Positions 45,075-54,199 of a stretch of 64,000 nucleotides of DNA are shown one piece after another; within the stretch, counting starts at the first letter, position 1; each line of letters starts with the position of its first letter. The notes beneath the pieces were generated by a model. The model did no database searches, had not been told where the DNA came from, and was given only the letters and a program-made list of their open reading frames with translations. The DNA lies in the NCBI RefSeq assembly GCF_901905185.1, contig NZ_CABFMQ020000109.1, forward strand, positions 1-64,000. The letters run 5' to 3'. The position numbers and the translations under genes are program-made. The stretch comes from Methylocella tundrae. Its GTDB lineage: Bacteria; Pseudomonadota; Alphaproteobacteria; Rhizobiales; Beijerinckiaceae.

Positions 45075-46508
45075 TTATTGTTGGTCGTCATCGCTTAAAG
45101 GTTCGAGCGTCTTGGTGCTGACGGCGCTGACGGGACGCTGCGCATCGGGCTGGATGGCTTGCGGAAGCGGAGCCGACGCAGCATTGGTCGCGACAGGTCC
45201 AAAACCATCCCGCTGATAAATGTCCTCGCGGAACTGAACGACGCCCTCCGGCGTGCCCCAGGCTGTTATGTAGACCCAATAAACCGGAACGGGTGTTGCG
45301 ATCTTGGCGTCGATGCGCTGTCCCGAACGGATCGCTTCATCGATATGTTCGCGATCCCAGCCGGGCGTATCCTTCAACAGCCAGGTCACGTAATCGCGCA
45401 CGTTCTGAACGCGGATGCAGCCCGAAGAGACGAAGCGGACATCATCGCCGAACACGCCTTTCTCCGGCGTGTCATGCATGTAAACCCCATATGGGTTGTT
45501 AATGTTGATACGGACGACGCCGAGGGAATTGATGTCGCCGCCGGGATCCTGCCGGTAACGATAATTCGTCGCATCGAGGGTGTTCCAGTCGATCTCGCTC
45601 GGCTGAACTTCCTGATTATCCTTATTGAAGATCCGAATCTTGTGTTCGGTCAGATAATCTGGGTTCTTCTGCATGCGCGGGATGAGATCCTTGCGGATGA
45701 TCGAGGCGGGCACGGTCCAATAGGGATTGAAATTGATGTCGATCGCCTTGGTCATCATGACCGGAGACTGGCGGTCGATCTTGCCGACGCCGGCGGCGTG
45801 ATGCGTCGCGACCACGCCATTCTCCACCGTTTCGACAGCCATAGCGGGAATATTCGCCATGACGAAGCGCTCGCCGAGATTGCCGGAATAGGAGCGCAGA
45901 CGAACCAGATTGATCTCCAGCTGATGCAGCCGGAAGTCCGCCGGAATATTGAGCGCGTCGAACGTTTCCTTCGAAACAATGCCGGTCTGGAGCAGACCGT
46001 GCCGAGCCTGGAAATGTTTGACGCCAGCCTCGACGAAAGAATCAAAAATCGGCGCGGCGCCGACGGAGACGTCAAGATCGCCGGACGCCGCGAGGCGTTT
46101 GCGCAGAGCGATGACAGTGGGGCCGCTGACGCCGAGCTTCAGCACACGCGTCGCGTTGACCGGCTCCCATCCACCCTTGGCGACGATTTGCTGATAAATT
46201 TCAATCGCCTGTTCGGTCGCGGCCAAGGTTTGCGGCGAAAGCACAGGCGTGTTGGAGCGCGTGATCGCCAATCGGGGATCGGCGTCGTAGCGCTGCGCCC
46301 ATTCGGCCTGATCGCCGAAAGCCGGGCCGGCGAAGGCGCCAAGGGGAGGATATAGCCAAAAGCCGGCCAGCAAGGCGGCGACGGCCGGTCCCCGCCGCAA
46401 GATGGGACGCGAGGCGTCAAGCAAATCTGTTATCAATTTGAACTCCAACCTTCGGATCCGCAATCTCGTTTCCCCTGCTTTCGCCGCCGCCGTGGCGAAG
46501 CGCCGCAA
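45075..46508 (-). CDS. L,D-transpeptidase (YcbB/YkuD type)
   Basis: Forms 3-3 cross-links in peptidoglycan or attaches proteins to it. The 477-residue protein has an N-terminal hydrophobic anchor (AVAALLAGFWLYPPLGAFAG), a peptidoglycan-binding region with LRKRLAASGDLDV and the YkuD domain. The catalytic motif there is MHDTPEKGVF...SSGCIRVQNVRD, with Cys at about residue 364. The start is uncertain: the longest frame begins with TTG at 46508 and no ATG lies before the domain. The LdtR-type regulator gene follows at 47094-47606 on the same strand, so LdtR control is likely, as in Liberibacter and Sinorhizobium. Confidence 0.92.
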   Translation of the reverse strand: MRRFATAAAKAGETRLRIRRLEFKLITDLLDASRPILRRGPAVAALLAGFWLYPPLGAFAGPAFGDQAEWAQRYDADPRLAITRSNTPVLSPQTLAATEQAIEIYQQIVAKGGWEPVNATRVLKLGVSGPTVIALRKRLAASGDLDVSVGAAPIFDSFVEAGVKHFQARHGLLQTGIVSKETFDALNIPADFRLHQLEINLVRLRSYSGNLGERFVMANIPAMAVETVENGVVATHHAAGVGKIDRQSPVMMTKAIDINFNPYWTVPASIIRKDLIPRMQKNPDYLTEHKIRIFNKDNQEVQPSEIDWNTLDATNYRYRQDPGGDINSLGVVRININNPYGVYMHDTPEKGVFGDDVRFVSSGCIRVQNVRDYVTWLLKDTPGWDREHIDEAIRSGQRIDAKIATPVPVYWVYITAWGTPEGVVQFREDIYQRDGFGPVATNAASAPLPQAIQPDAQRPVSAVSTKTLEPLSDDDQQ

Positions 46509-47093
46509 TATGGCGCCATGGCCGAAACGCCGCCCTTTCCCGAAAAGGATAGGCCAAAGCTGAACAAACGCTGCTCATCATGCTTCAGAGGCGGATGCAA
46601 AACAAAGGGACGTGAAAGTCCGCCTCTCGGATTTGATGCATTTCCTTAGCATCTCGATGGTTAATAAGACACAAATAGGGCGGCAATTGTAAGGCAGAGG
46701 CAAGCTTGCGCGCGCGCCGGAAGACGGGGCCCGAACGCTTCCGCAAACGTTGCAAGAACAAAGGGAAAAGGAATGGCCGGCATTTGCCGGCGAGCTTGCG
46801 GAGCACGGTGAATTTCTTCGCGCGGCCCTGCCCCAATCTGAAGCATTGCTGCAATCGGACGCAAAGCGCTCGCCCGATGCGCAAGCCCCGCGCTCCGCGA
46901 GGCGGCGCCGGTCCGGGCGCAAGCCCAAAGCGCCGCGAGCCCGGCGCATTGCCCCGCGATGCAGAGGCGTTTCCGCCCACTGCCCTCGATCATGACGCCG
47001 AAAAGCTGCAGACTTTTCGGACCCACATCATGCGTTACAACAAAGGCTTAAAGAGCGGAATGCGATTGCGATTCCGTTCAAACGCATTGTGCC
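46509..47093. other. Intergenic region between ldtR and the L,D-transpeptidase gene
   Basis: About 585 bases containing REP-like copy 2 at its right end. Several short open frames on both strands have Arg/Pro-rich, noise-like composition. The L,D-transpeptidase promoter and probable LdtR sites should lie in the left half (46520-46690), which is somewhat AT-rich, with AAT/ATT runs near 46650-46690. Confidence 0.45.
46991..47034. repeat. REP-like intergenic palindromic repeat, copy 2
   Basis: CATGACGCCGAAAAGC-TGCA-GACTTTTCGG...ATCATGCG: a perfect CCGAAAAG/CTTTTCGG hairpin inside CATGA/TCATG arms. It is nearly the same as copy 1 at 4418-4458, with compensating changes (CCG/CGG here against CCG/CAG there). 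Confidence 0.78.
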
Positions 47094-47606
47094 CTAAAGC
47101 CGGTATCTGATCTGATCCGTCCAGAACCGTTCGAGCCGCACCAGCGATTGATTGAGTCGTTTGAATTCCTCCGAGCTGATGCCGCCGATCTGCTCCACCG
47201 TGGTGACATGCTTATCGTAAAGTCCGCCGACGACGTCATGAACGTCGCGGCCCTTCTCGGTCAGGCTAATGCGCACCGCGCGACGGTCGATGCGTGAGCG
47301 GGCATGATGAAGGTAGCCGGTCTCGACGAGCTTTTTGACATTATAGGATACGTTCGAGCCGAGGTAATAACCGCGCGTGCGTAATTCACCCGCAGTCAGC
47401 TCCTTGTCGCCGATATTGTACAAAAGAAGCGCTTGCACCGAGTTCACATCGCTGCGTCCGCGGCGGTCGAATTCATCCTTGATCACATCGAGAAGGCGCC
47501 GATGCAGGCGCTCGACGAGCGTCAGCGATTCGAGATAGAACGGCCGAACTTCCGCTGATTGTTCGGTGCGCGTCTGCATCGCTTCGCTCTTTAGAGCATT
47601 ACCCAT
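47094..47606 (-). CDS. ldtR: MarR-family regulator LdtR
   Basis: A 170-residue winged-helix repressor/activator. The pattern VNSVQALLLYNIGDKELTAG, LRTRGYYLGSNVSYNVKKLV and YLHHARSRIDRRAVRISLTE matches LdtR, which in Liberibacter and Sinorhizobium controls an L,D-transpeptidase gene and stress tolerance. An L,D-transpeptidase gene lies next to it here, supporting the name. The first ATG (47606) has GAGGA six bases upstream; a second Met at 47579 is less well placed. Confidence 0.9.
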   Translation of the reverse strand: MGNALKSEAMQTRTEQSAEVRPFYLESLTLVERLHRRLLDVIKDEFDRRGRSDVNSVQALLLYNIGDKELTAGELRTRGYYLGSNVSYNVKKLVETGYLHHARSRIDRRAVRISLTEKGRDVHDVVGGLYDKHVTTVEQIGGISSEEFKRLNQSLVRLERFWTDQIRYRL

Positions 47607-48474
47607 GACATGTCCTCGCCTCTAAGCTACTGCGGCGCCAATGCGGTCGGCGCACCATGCCGCCAAGTATACTGCCTCACTCGTGAAGAGCTGCTTAAAT
47701 AACAAAATAACTCATAAGTTTACAGTATCCCGAAAAATGCCTTTTAGTTAGAATATGCCTACAAATATAATTATTAAAAACCCCTCATGTCGCTTTATTA
47801 CTTATACATAATATTTATTTATGCGAATTTATCCACAATATATTAAGCACACTATTTGTTATGAACTACACAGTCTACTACAACATTTAGCAACAAAATC
47901 TGAAAAAGCTCTGAAAAACGACAGGAAAAACAACAGGAACAGAATCGATTAACTTTAGCCTTTTTAAGCTTGTCGCTGCTTCGCCTTGCGCGGAACTGGA
48001 GCCTTCGCAGAGCTGATCATTTCAACGCACCAGCCCGCGCGATGCCTGACCGCCCGGTTCCCCACAAAAAGACGCTCGCCAGCGGCAATTGGCGCATGCT
48101 CATTGTTGTGCCGCGCAGGCGTAAGATTCTCGCTGACCAAGGTCGCCGGCTTGAACGCCGCCCGAGGTGATCAACGCATATGCTATCGAGCCGCGCTGGT
48201 TCCGAAAGCAGTCGCGACGCTTTTGAAGGAGACCGGGCGCAGATCGCGGCCCGCCGCGTCGCAACAGCTGGGGCCCTCCAGAGGCCACAGCGGGCTCTCC
48301 GAAACATTGCGCAAGCACGATTTGGATTTGAACAGCCGCTTTTGCCCGCGGCAGCCGCCCGCAACATCGGTCGGGGTCCGCTCATAAGCGTCAGCGCCAT
48401 CAATGCGCTTAAACGAAACCGGCGGCCACGGAGCGCCCGAGCGCCGATTTCGTCTTCCCGATGCGGGCGTGGGA
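47607..48474. other. Long intergenic region with a strongly AT-rich core
   Basis: No gene is supported in these 870 bases. The core, about 47690-47960, is very AT-rich: 12 G+C in the 60 bases 47761-47820, and 18 in each neighbouring 60-base block. This contrasts with the GC-rich surroundings. It holds a perfect DnaA-type box TTATCCACA (47829-47837) and a one-mismatch relative TTATACATA (47802-47810). The remaining right part (47980-48474) is GC-rich, with only noise-like frames. Confidence 0.65.
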
Positions 48475-49230
48475 TCACGCCTTCAGATAATCATAGACCA
48501 CTTCGCCAAGCCCGAGCGTCAAATCGGTAATAAAGTGCGTCGCCGAAACGACGCCCCGCACCGGCAGTCGCGCGACATCGCACATCGCATGTTCAAACAG
48601 TTCTATGGCCGCGGGGCCAGACCAGGCGCCTTTCACCGTGACGTCCTCACAGTAATAGCGCACGAGCTCGCAGATGCGCGGCGTGCAATCGACATGTGGA
48701 ATGATCTTGATCATGAAATTCGGCTTGGCGAGGCTTTTCAACAGCGGCGCCGTGTCGATCTCGCGATGCTTGTAGCCCATGGTGGCGGAAACGCAGAGCA
48801 CCGATCCGTAATGCAGGGTCGCGACCAGCGTCTCGCTCTCATGAGAGATTTTGGGGTTCGCCAATTTCTTGGGGAAGCCCCAGATCTCGCGGCCGCCCGC
48901 GATCGGCGAATTATCGTCGAGATACATGGCGTGGACATAGCCGCCTTCCTGAACCACGCCGTCCGCGCCTGTGAACCGCACGGGGATGACCTGCCCCGTC
49001 TCGGTGTAATCGCCAAAACCCGTCGAATCCGGCATGCGAATGAACTCATAATTGACGGTGTCGCCAATGACATCGAGCGGTTCGGGAACAACTTCACGCA
49101 ACGCGTCTGGATCGGTCCGGTAGCTGATGACGATAAATTCGCGATTGTAGAATTTATACGGCCCGCGCGGATAGGCGGGGTCGTTCAACGGCATCGCGAA
49201 AGCTTTTTGACGAACGTCGGCAAGTTTCAT
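48475..49230 (-). CDS. adc: Acetoacetate decarboxylase
   Basis: Converts acetoacetate to acetone and CO2 through a Schiff base. The 251-residue protein has the family blocks VNYEFIRMPDSTGFGDYTE, GGYVHAMYLDDNSPIAGGRE and IWGFPKKLANPK; the catalytic lysine is one of the pair in GFPKK. The start at 49230 (MKLADVRQK) is chosen over an upstream frame because it begins at the usual distance from the first conserved block. No ketone-body genes adjoin it. Confidence 0.92.
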   Translation of the reverse strand: MKLADVRQKAFAMPLNDPAYPRGPYKFYNREFIVISYRTDPDALREVVPEPLDVIGDTVNYEFIRMPDSTGFGDYTETGQVIPVRFTGADGVVQEGGYVHAMYLDDNSPIAGGREIWGFPKKLANPKISHESETLVATLHYGSVLCVSATMGYKHREIDTAPLLKSLAKPNFMIKIIPHVDCTPRICELVRYYCEDVTVKGAWSGPAAIELFEHAMCDVARLPVRGVVSATHFITDLTLGLGEVVYDYLKA

Positions 49231-49347
49231 GGGGTCGCTCTTTCTCGAAGCGGCGTTATATAAGTCTCTCTTTGTCAGTTCCACGCGGCAATCGAGCATT
49301 GGAGCGTTTGCGCCCAATGGTCGAAACGCGCAGCGGGCGCTGAAGAC

Positions 49348-52110
49348 TTAGTGCGCGCCCGCCGCCGTATAGTCCCATGGGATGAACGGTTCGGCAAACC
49401 CGCAGGCGGGACTGACGCCCCCCGCTCCAGCGCACGGAGCGCCCTCTCCCGTCGATTTAAATGTGAAATCGCCGTGCGCCGGATCCTTGAAATTCGGATC
49501 GACGTTAAACAGCGAATGCACGTCTTGCGAAAAGGGAGGCGATCGCCACTCGTCAATCGACATTTTGCCGCCGTGATCTACATAATCGACGATCGTTTTG
49601 CCGCGCTCGAAATACATGTTGTAATCATTTTTATAGAACTGATTTCGTTTGCGCACGTCAAGGTTGTGCTGAAAAGGCGCCGCCGGGCCGCCGGGCTGAT
49701 CAATGACGATGATGTTCCGGGTGAAACGCAAAAACGGTTGCGGCCCTTCGATCGGTATCGCCCACGGACTATTTGGGTCTCCGGCGCCATAAAAAGCCTG
49801 CGCGGCAAAATCTTTCGGATATTTGAAGCCGGCCGGAACGAAGCCGTAATATATATTATTCCAGTAATCGTCGCGCATGTTGCCGGTATGTTGCATCAGC
49901 CTGTTCGGATATCCCGGATGAACCGGGTCGAGGCTGTTCAGATTATAGAAGAGATTGTTGCTTTCATTGATTCCGGAGGCTTCATTGCCGTCGTGATAGT
50001 CGAGCACCCCGTCGAAGCCGTGGGCGCGCCGAGTTGGCGTCTTCCCATCAAACGTCAGCCACGCGCCCGAACTGACGTCATGGACGGTGTTGCCGATGAT
50101 CGACATACGTGGCTTCGCACCGTCTCCGTCCTGGGGCCCACGCACATAAAGACACCCAAAATCATTGGCCATCGATCCGCCGGGCACAGGAACGCCTGCC
50201 GGGTTCTTTTCATAGCCGCAGTTGGAAATGTCATTATAGGCGATCGTCGTCCCGAAGCTACCGATGCTATAGAGACTATTTCTGTTGGCGGGCAGCGCAT
50301 GGTCCCAATCGCTGCCCACGGCGATGCCGAACGACGGGCTGTTGCGGATGGTATTGTGGGATATCGTGAACGATTGCGCATGCGTGATGGCGATTCCCGC
50401 AACCCCTGTGCTCAGAAGGCCAAAGTCGTCCATTGTGCTATTTATCACGCTGAGACAGCAATTGCTTGCGTCGAAGGGCGAATCCGGCGTTGTCGGCCCG
50501 TCAAAATTGAAGCCAGTGTAATCGGTTCTCGAAGAATATTTGTAACCCGCGAGGCGGCCCGCCATATAGCCGCCGGCGATGATCGGGGCGCCGCCGAGAT
50601 CGGAAAAGGAGCTGTTGCGGATTGTCACATGGTTCGATCCGAAGCTCGTCAGAATGCCGCTCTCGCCGAAATGCGTGAAGGCGTCATGATCGAAAAGGAC
50701 GTTTTCAGCGCCGACCGTGACGATCCCCGAACTCAGCGTATTGAAATGGTTGCTCTCGACGCCCATGATGCCGCCGGTATTGCCGGCGAGGTCGAATGCG
50801 CCGGAATAAAGCGTTGACTGGGTATGTGAAAAGGTGATTCCGGAAAACGCGATGTTGCCGGCGGGAACGCCCGTCGGTCCGCCCGCCGCACGGCTGTTCG
50901 AAATGAGCATCAATTGCAGAAGACGCGGCGCGATGACCTTGATGTTGGAGCATGTCTCGCCCGGGCGCGGAACGTAAGTCAGGACGCCAGTCTGTCTGTT
51001 GAGATACATCTCGCCGGGGCCAATGTCTTCAAAACGATTCCACCGCCGCCAGGCATGCCCGGGGTAGAGCTTGGCCGGGATCATGACGTGGCTGTTTAGA
51101 GTCACGGTCTGGCCCTTATCGTCGATCGACTGTACAGGAATGATGTCCGAGCTCGCGCCGCCGGTCGGAATCTGGATCTTGATGTCGGTTACGTTGGTCC
51201 ATGAGCTTGACAGCTCCGGATCGGCGCCGGCGTTAAAGCCAAATCGGTTCAGGGACGGTCTCACGGCCGTGCTCACGCGGTCTGCCGCATTGACCGATTG
51301 CACATTGTCCTGAAGGGGCAGCGCTCCGCTCGCCTGCGCCAGCAGCGCCGCTCCCCCCGGCGAAGCGCCGAGTTCGACATCATTGTCCGACATCGACAAG
51401 ATCCAGTAGGACCGGTTTGCGCGGAAGCCAAAGCCGGCCTTGTTGAACGCTATGGCGCTGCCGACGCCGCCGGGAAGCGCCGCCGCGCTCGTCAAGCGGA
51501 TCGTTTTCGAACCTTCCGTAAAAGTTGCGATCTGAGTCGTCGGAACGGCCGAACCGCCCTCGCGCATGTGAAACCAGTCGCTGCCCCTGCGCGGCCGGAT
51601 GGGTTCGGACGCGCGCACGCCATTGACCCAGATTTCTCCGAAGTAGTAATTCGCATTGACTTGCGTAAATGGCCTTGGCCCCGGGATCTCCGCCTGACAG
51701 ACGTTTGAAAGCCCGAGCGCCGGAAGATCGGCCGGATGCAAGAGCTCCGTAATGTCGGTTCCCCCGCTCCAGACGACCGTCTCGCCGGGATAGGCCGCGT
51801 AGGTGACGACGTGACCTGCGCCTGCGCCGTCGTCTGGCGTGAAGGTCACCGTCTCCGGCAGGAAATAGGTCCCGCCGCGAAACAGCACCGTCCAGTTGCG
51901 GCTCTCGCCCGCCCCCGTCAGTTTCGTTCTGAGGGCCGCCCGCGCGCGATCGACGGTCGCATAGGGCTTGTCGAAACTACCTTCGCCCGCGACGTCGTCG
52001 CCCCCGGGTGAAACAAACACATCAGCGGCGACAGGCGGCTCGGCGGCGCGGGCGCCCTGGGCCAGCGCGAGAGCGAGCATCGCAAGCCCCCAGAAGATGT
52101 GCTTGATCAT
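49348..52110 (-). CDS. Large secreted right-handed beta-helix protein
   Basis: A 920-residue exported protein with signal peptide (core IFWGLAMLALALAQGARA). It opens with the DUF1565-like segment VFVSPGGDDVAGEGSFDKPYA, often found in parallel beta-helix glycosidases and lyases. Repeated right-handed coils follow in the middle (about residues 440-700), with many short Asn/Gly turns such as NVLFDHDAFTHFGESGI and HVTIRNSSFSDLGG. Residues 700-920 contain further carbohydrate-enzyme-like sequence. I suspect a polysaccharide-active enzyme (GH120-like) but see no certain catalytic residues. GGAG lies six bases before the ATG at 52110. Confidence 0.82.
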   Translation of the reverse strand: MIKHIFWGLAMLALALAQGARAAEPPVAADVFVSPGGDDVAGEGSFDKPYATVDRARAALRTKLTGAGESRNWTVLFRGGTYFLPETVTFTPDDGAGAGHVVTYAAYPGETVVWSGGTDITELLHPADLPALGLSNVCQAEIPGPRPFTQVNANYYFGEIWVNGVRASEPIRPRRGSDWFHMREGGSAVPTTQIATFTEGSKTIRLTSAAALPGGVGSAIAFNKAGFGFRANRSYWILSMSDNDVELGASPGGAALLAQASGALPLQDNVQSVNAADRVSTAVRPSLNRFGFNAGADPELSSSWTNVTDIKIQIPTGGASSDIIPVQSIDDKGQTVTLNSHVMIPAKLYPGHAWRRWNRFEDIGPGEMYLNRQTGVLTYVPRPGETCSNIKVIAPRLLQLMLISNSRAAGGPTGVPAGNIAFSGITFSHTQSTLYSGAFDLAGNTGGIMGVESNHFNTLSSGIVTVGAENVLFDHDAFTHFGESGILTSFGSNHVTIRNSSFSDLGGAPIIAGGYMAGRLAGYKYSSRTDYTGFNFDGPTTPDSPFDASNCCLSVINSTMDDFGLLSTGVAGIAITHAQSFTISHNTIRNSPSFGIAVGSDWDHALPANRNSLYSIGSFGTTIAYNDISNCGYEKNPAGVPVPGGSMANDFGCLYVRGPQDGDGAKPRMSIIGNTVHDVSSGAWLTFDGKTPTRRAHGFDGVLDYHDGNEASGINESNNLFYNLNSLDPVHPGYPNRLMQHTGNMRDDYWNNIYYGFVPAGFKYPKDFAAQAFYGAGDPNSPWAIPIEGPQPFLRFTRNIIVIDQPGGPAAPFQHNLDVRKRNQFYKNDYNMYFERGKTIVDYVDHGGKMSIDEWRSPPFSQDVHSLFNVDPNFKDPAHGDFTFKSTGEGAPCAGAGGVSPACGFAEPFIPWDYTAAGAH

Positions 52111-52381
52111 CGACGACTCCATAACATCGCGCGCATACATTGCGCCAAATGAGGCGCGGCCTGAGCGCGGCCGGAGGGCCTCCCCAGGTAAAAAAGCAGG
52201 GGAGCAGGCCAAGGTTGCAGTGCAGTAAAATCAATAAGCGGCCTAAAAGGCAAGGGCCGCCCACGGCGGTTTGCCGATGGCGCGGCGTGGCGAAAGCACC
52301 TCGAAAAAGCGCAAAAGCGGTCTGGAAAACGCCGACCCGTTCACGAGATTTTGCTGACGGCATGGCTCGCCGGGCGCGGAC

Positions 52382-52430
52382 TGGTGCGGACGACGGGACT
52401 CCAACCCGTATGACCAAGGTCGAGGGATTT
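52382..52430 (-). other. Partial copy of tRNA-Leu 3' half (putative attachment site)
   Basis: These 49 bases match the 3' part of the tRNA-Leu(UAA) gene (56350-56398), including its CCA, T-arm, variable arm and half of the anticodon arm, with only two differences. Both copies have the same orientation. This is the pattern left when an element integrates at a tRNA 3' end, the intact tRNA marking one junction and this fragment the other. Confidence 0.85.
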
Positions 52431-52628
52431 AGGGCGCTCGTCTGACATTGTTTTATTGGACTTTGTTACTGACTTTCTATGGCAAAGCCCACATCGTATT
52501 ACTCTTCGATTTCCAGTCGGCTGCGTTGGTCTCTTGCCTCAATCGAATGACCTGGTTTCCGGCACATCATTCACCGCTAATTTACAAGGAGCCGGCGATC
52601 ACCTCAAGCTGCTTGGCCAGGTCGCCGA

Positions 52629-53297
52629 ATGCTTTGTCTTATGGTCAAACGTGTCGTATTATTATGCTTAAAACCCTTGAATTCGACGCGCCGGTCAATT
52701 GCGGGTTGGAAAGTGCAATCATTTGGATCAGCCATTCTGCTTTCGGCGCTGGGAGCTTTTTGGGCGAACGGGATAGCCTTTGGACAGGCCCCGAGCCAGA
52801 GCGTGGGGGCTGGCGGATCAGTCAACGATCAGGGGAGGATCGCGGCCGAGCCTGTTGCGCTCCAGCGGCCACAGCCCGGCCAAGGCAATCCGCTCTTGAC
52901 CATTCCCTTGGAATCCTTGCGCGCGACTCGCGAGCGCCCTCTTTTCTCAGCGACCCGCCGTCCGCCTCCTCCGGTCGTCACCGAGGGGGCGAAAGTAAGC
53001 GAACCCGTGTCCGCCCCGAAGCCGTCGGAGCCAGAAAAGCCCCAAGTCGCTCTGGTTGGCGTGGTGCATGGACCTCTCATCGACATAGCGGTTTTCCTGG
53101 ACGAAACAGACAAGTCGCTGATGAGGCTTCGGGTCGGCCAGTCGGTCCGCGGATGGATTGTGCACGATCTCGACGCAAGGGCGGCGACCCTCGAAAAAGC
53201 AAAGCAGCAAGTAAAACTCGAATTGCCGGCGCGCAACACCGGGATTGCCGCAGCGACGCCGTCTCCGACCGAGGCTGCCTTGGCGCTGGACCAGTAG
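52629..53297 (+). CDS. GspN/GspC-like secretion-associated protein, solitary
   Basis: A 222-residue protein with one N-terminal membrane segment (SAILLSALGAFWANGIAFG) and a Pro-rich linker (RRPPPPVV). A compact domain with VALVGVVHGP, IAVFLDETDKSLMRLRVGQS and GWIVHDLDARAATLEKAKQQ resembles the HR-type domain of type II secretion inner-membrane proteins (GspC/GspN of Rhizobiales). No other secretion genes are nearby, so it may be a displaced or decaying gene. It lies inside the tRNA-Leu-bounded segment. The exact start among several Met codons is uncertain. Confidence 0.65.
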   Translation: MLCLMVKRVVLLCLKPLNSTRRSIAGWKVQSFGSAILLSALGAFWANGIAFGQAPSQSVGAGGSVNDQGRIAAEPVALQRPQPGQGNPLLTIPLESLRATRERPLFSATRRPPPPVVTEGAKVSEPVSAPKPSEPEKPQVALVGVVHGPLIDIAVFLDETDKSLMRLRVGQSVRGWIVHDLDARAATLEKAKQQVKLELPARNTGIAAATPSPTEAALALDQ

Positions 53298-53485
53298 GGC
53301 GCATCGAACGATTCGCGAGGGCCGACCGATTCACGTGATTGCGGGACCGCCGTTGACCTCTGCCACGTCTGAACTGTATGGCCTCGCAGCGAACAACAAT
53401 GCTCAGGGCATTGTCACGTCGCCGGCCGCTTGCCGTTCATTGGCTTCAGCCCTAACCACTCCCTATGACCAAGATCAACTATAGC

Positions 53486-53860
53486 GGCGCTGTCAAATTG
53501 CCGAAGAAAGCCCCGAAAAAAAATCCAACTTCTCCCATTTTCAGGCGGCAGCGACGGCAATGCGGAAGCCCTAAAGATTTGGCGCCTTCTTGCTGAGGTG
53601 AGAAGGACGCTGGACGTAGAAAATGTTTTGGGCGGCTGACTTCGAGACTTCGTCCAGATTCCGGGTCCTATGCGGCCTGGTCGGCGTCGCCGCAGCTCGG
53701 CGGCGATTCTCGGTCCGAAATGGTTCACCCAGCGCCGTCCCGTCTCAAAAGAGACAATGATCCGGCGCTCGGCCAACAAATCCTCGATGTCGCGGAAGCT
53801 CAGAGCGAACCGGCCATAAAGCCAGATCGCCTGCTGGGTGATTTCTGAGAAAAGCGGTAG
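53486..53860 (-). pseudogene. IS6-family transposase remnant with internal deletion
   Basis: Read leftward, the N-terminal part (AIWLYGRFALSFRDIEDLLA, then ERRIIVSFETGRRWVNHFGP) is clearly an IS6/IS240-type transposase. It shifts frame before the HLDEV catalytic motif. Almost immediately afterwards comes the C-terminal block NIFYVQRPSHLSKKAPN, which normally lies over 100 residues later. The catalytic core is therefore deleted. A GGCGCTGTCAAAT sequence at 53486-53498 resembles the IS6 terminal repeat. Confidence 0.75.
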
Positions 53861-54199
53861 TCGCCGTAACTGGTTTTGGTCATCGTTGGAGAATAAGCGT
53901 CATAACTCGAGCTTGGCAACGGAGCGGTACGCGGAAACAACTTTCGCTTTTTCGCAACTAAAGGAACGCGCAGCCATAGCATGCAGCCATAGCATAACGG
54001 ACATTTTCCTAGCAGAAACCGCATTTGCCTCAGCGCTTACGCTGGCGTTTGCATCGGTGATCTTTGCAGCTAAATCGCTATTGAAAATCCAAATCATGAT
54101 ACGAAGCGGAATTTCATGGAAGACCCCGCGCCGGCAATCATCACTATGATGTGTCCGCAAATGGGAAAACCATTGCGTGAAAGTAGGGGGAGGAATTCA
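53861..54199. other. Region upstream of the secreted hydrolase
   Basis: About 340 bases of lower G+C with no supported gene; short frames have no ribosome site. It probably holds the hydrolase promoter. A GGGGGAGGA ribosome site ends it at about 54186-54194. Confidence 0.4.

Noticed and set aside
46706..47110. 134-codon open frame between the L,D-transpeptidase and ldtR
   Set aside because: It spans the REP element and has Arg/Lys/Pro-rich noise composition without a ribosome site.
47690..47960. Chromosomal origin of replication
   Set aside because: Only one perfect DnaA box and one weak one, and none of the usual neighbours (dnaA, dnaN, hemE, parAB, gidA). Kept as a finding on AT-richness, not called as oriC.
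48017..48478. 153-codon leftward frame after acetoacetate decarboxylase
   Set aside because: Highly Arg/Ala-rich, no similarity to any family I know, and no ribosome site.
52448..53338. 296-codon frame overlapping the GspC/GspN-like gene
   Set aside because: It is the shadow of the 222-residue protein in another frame; its sequence is Ser/Arg/Pro-rich noise.
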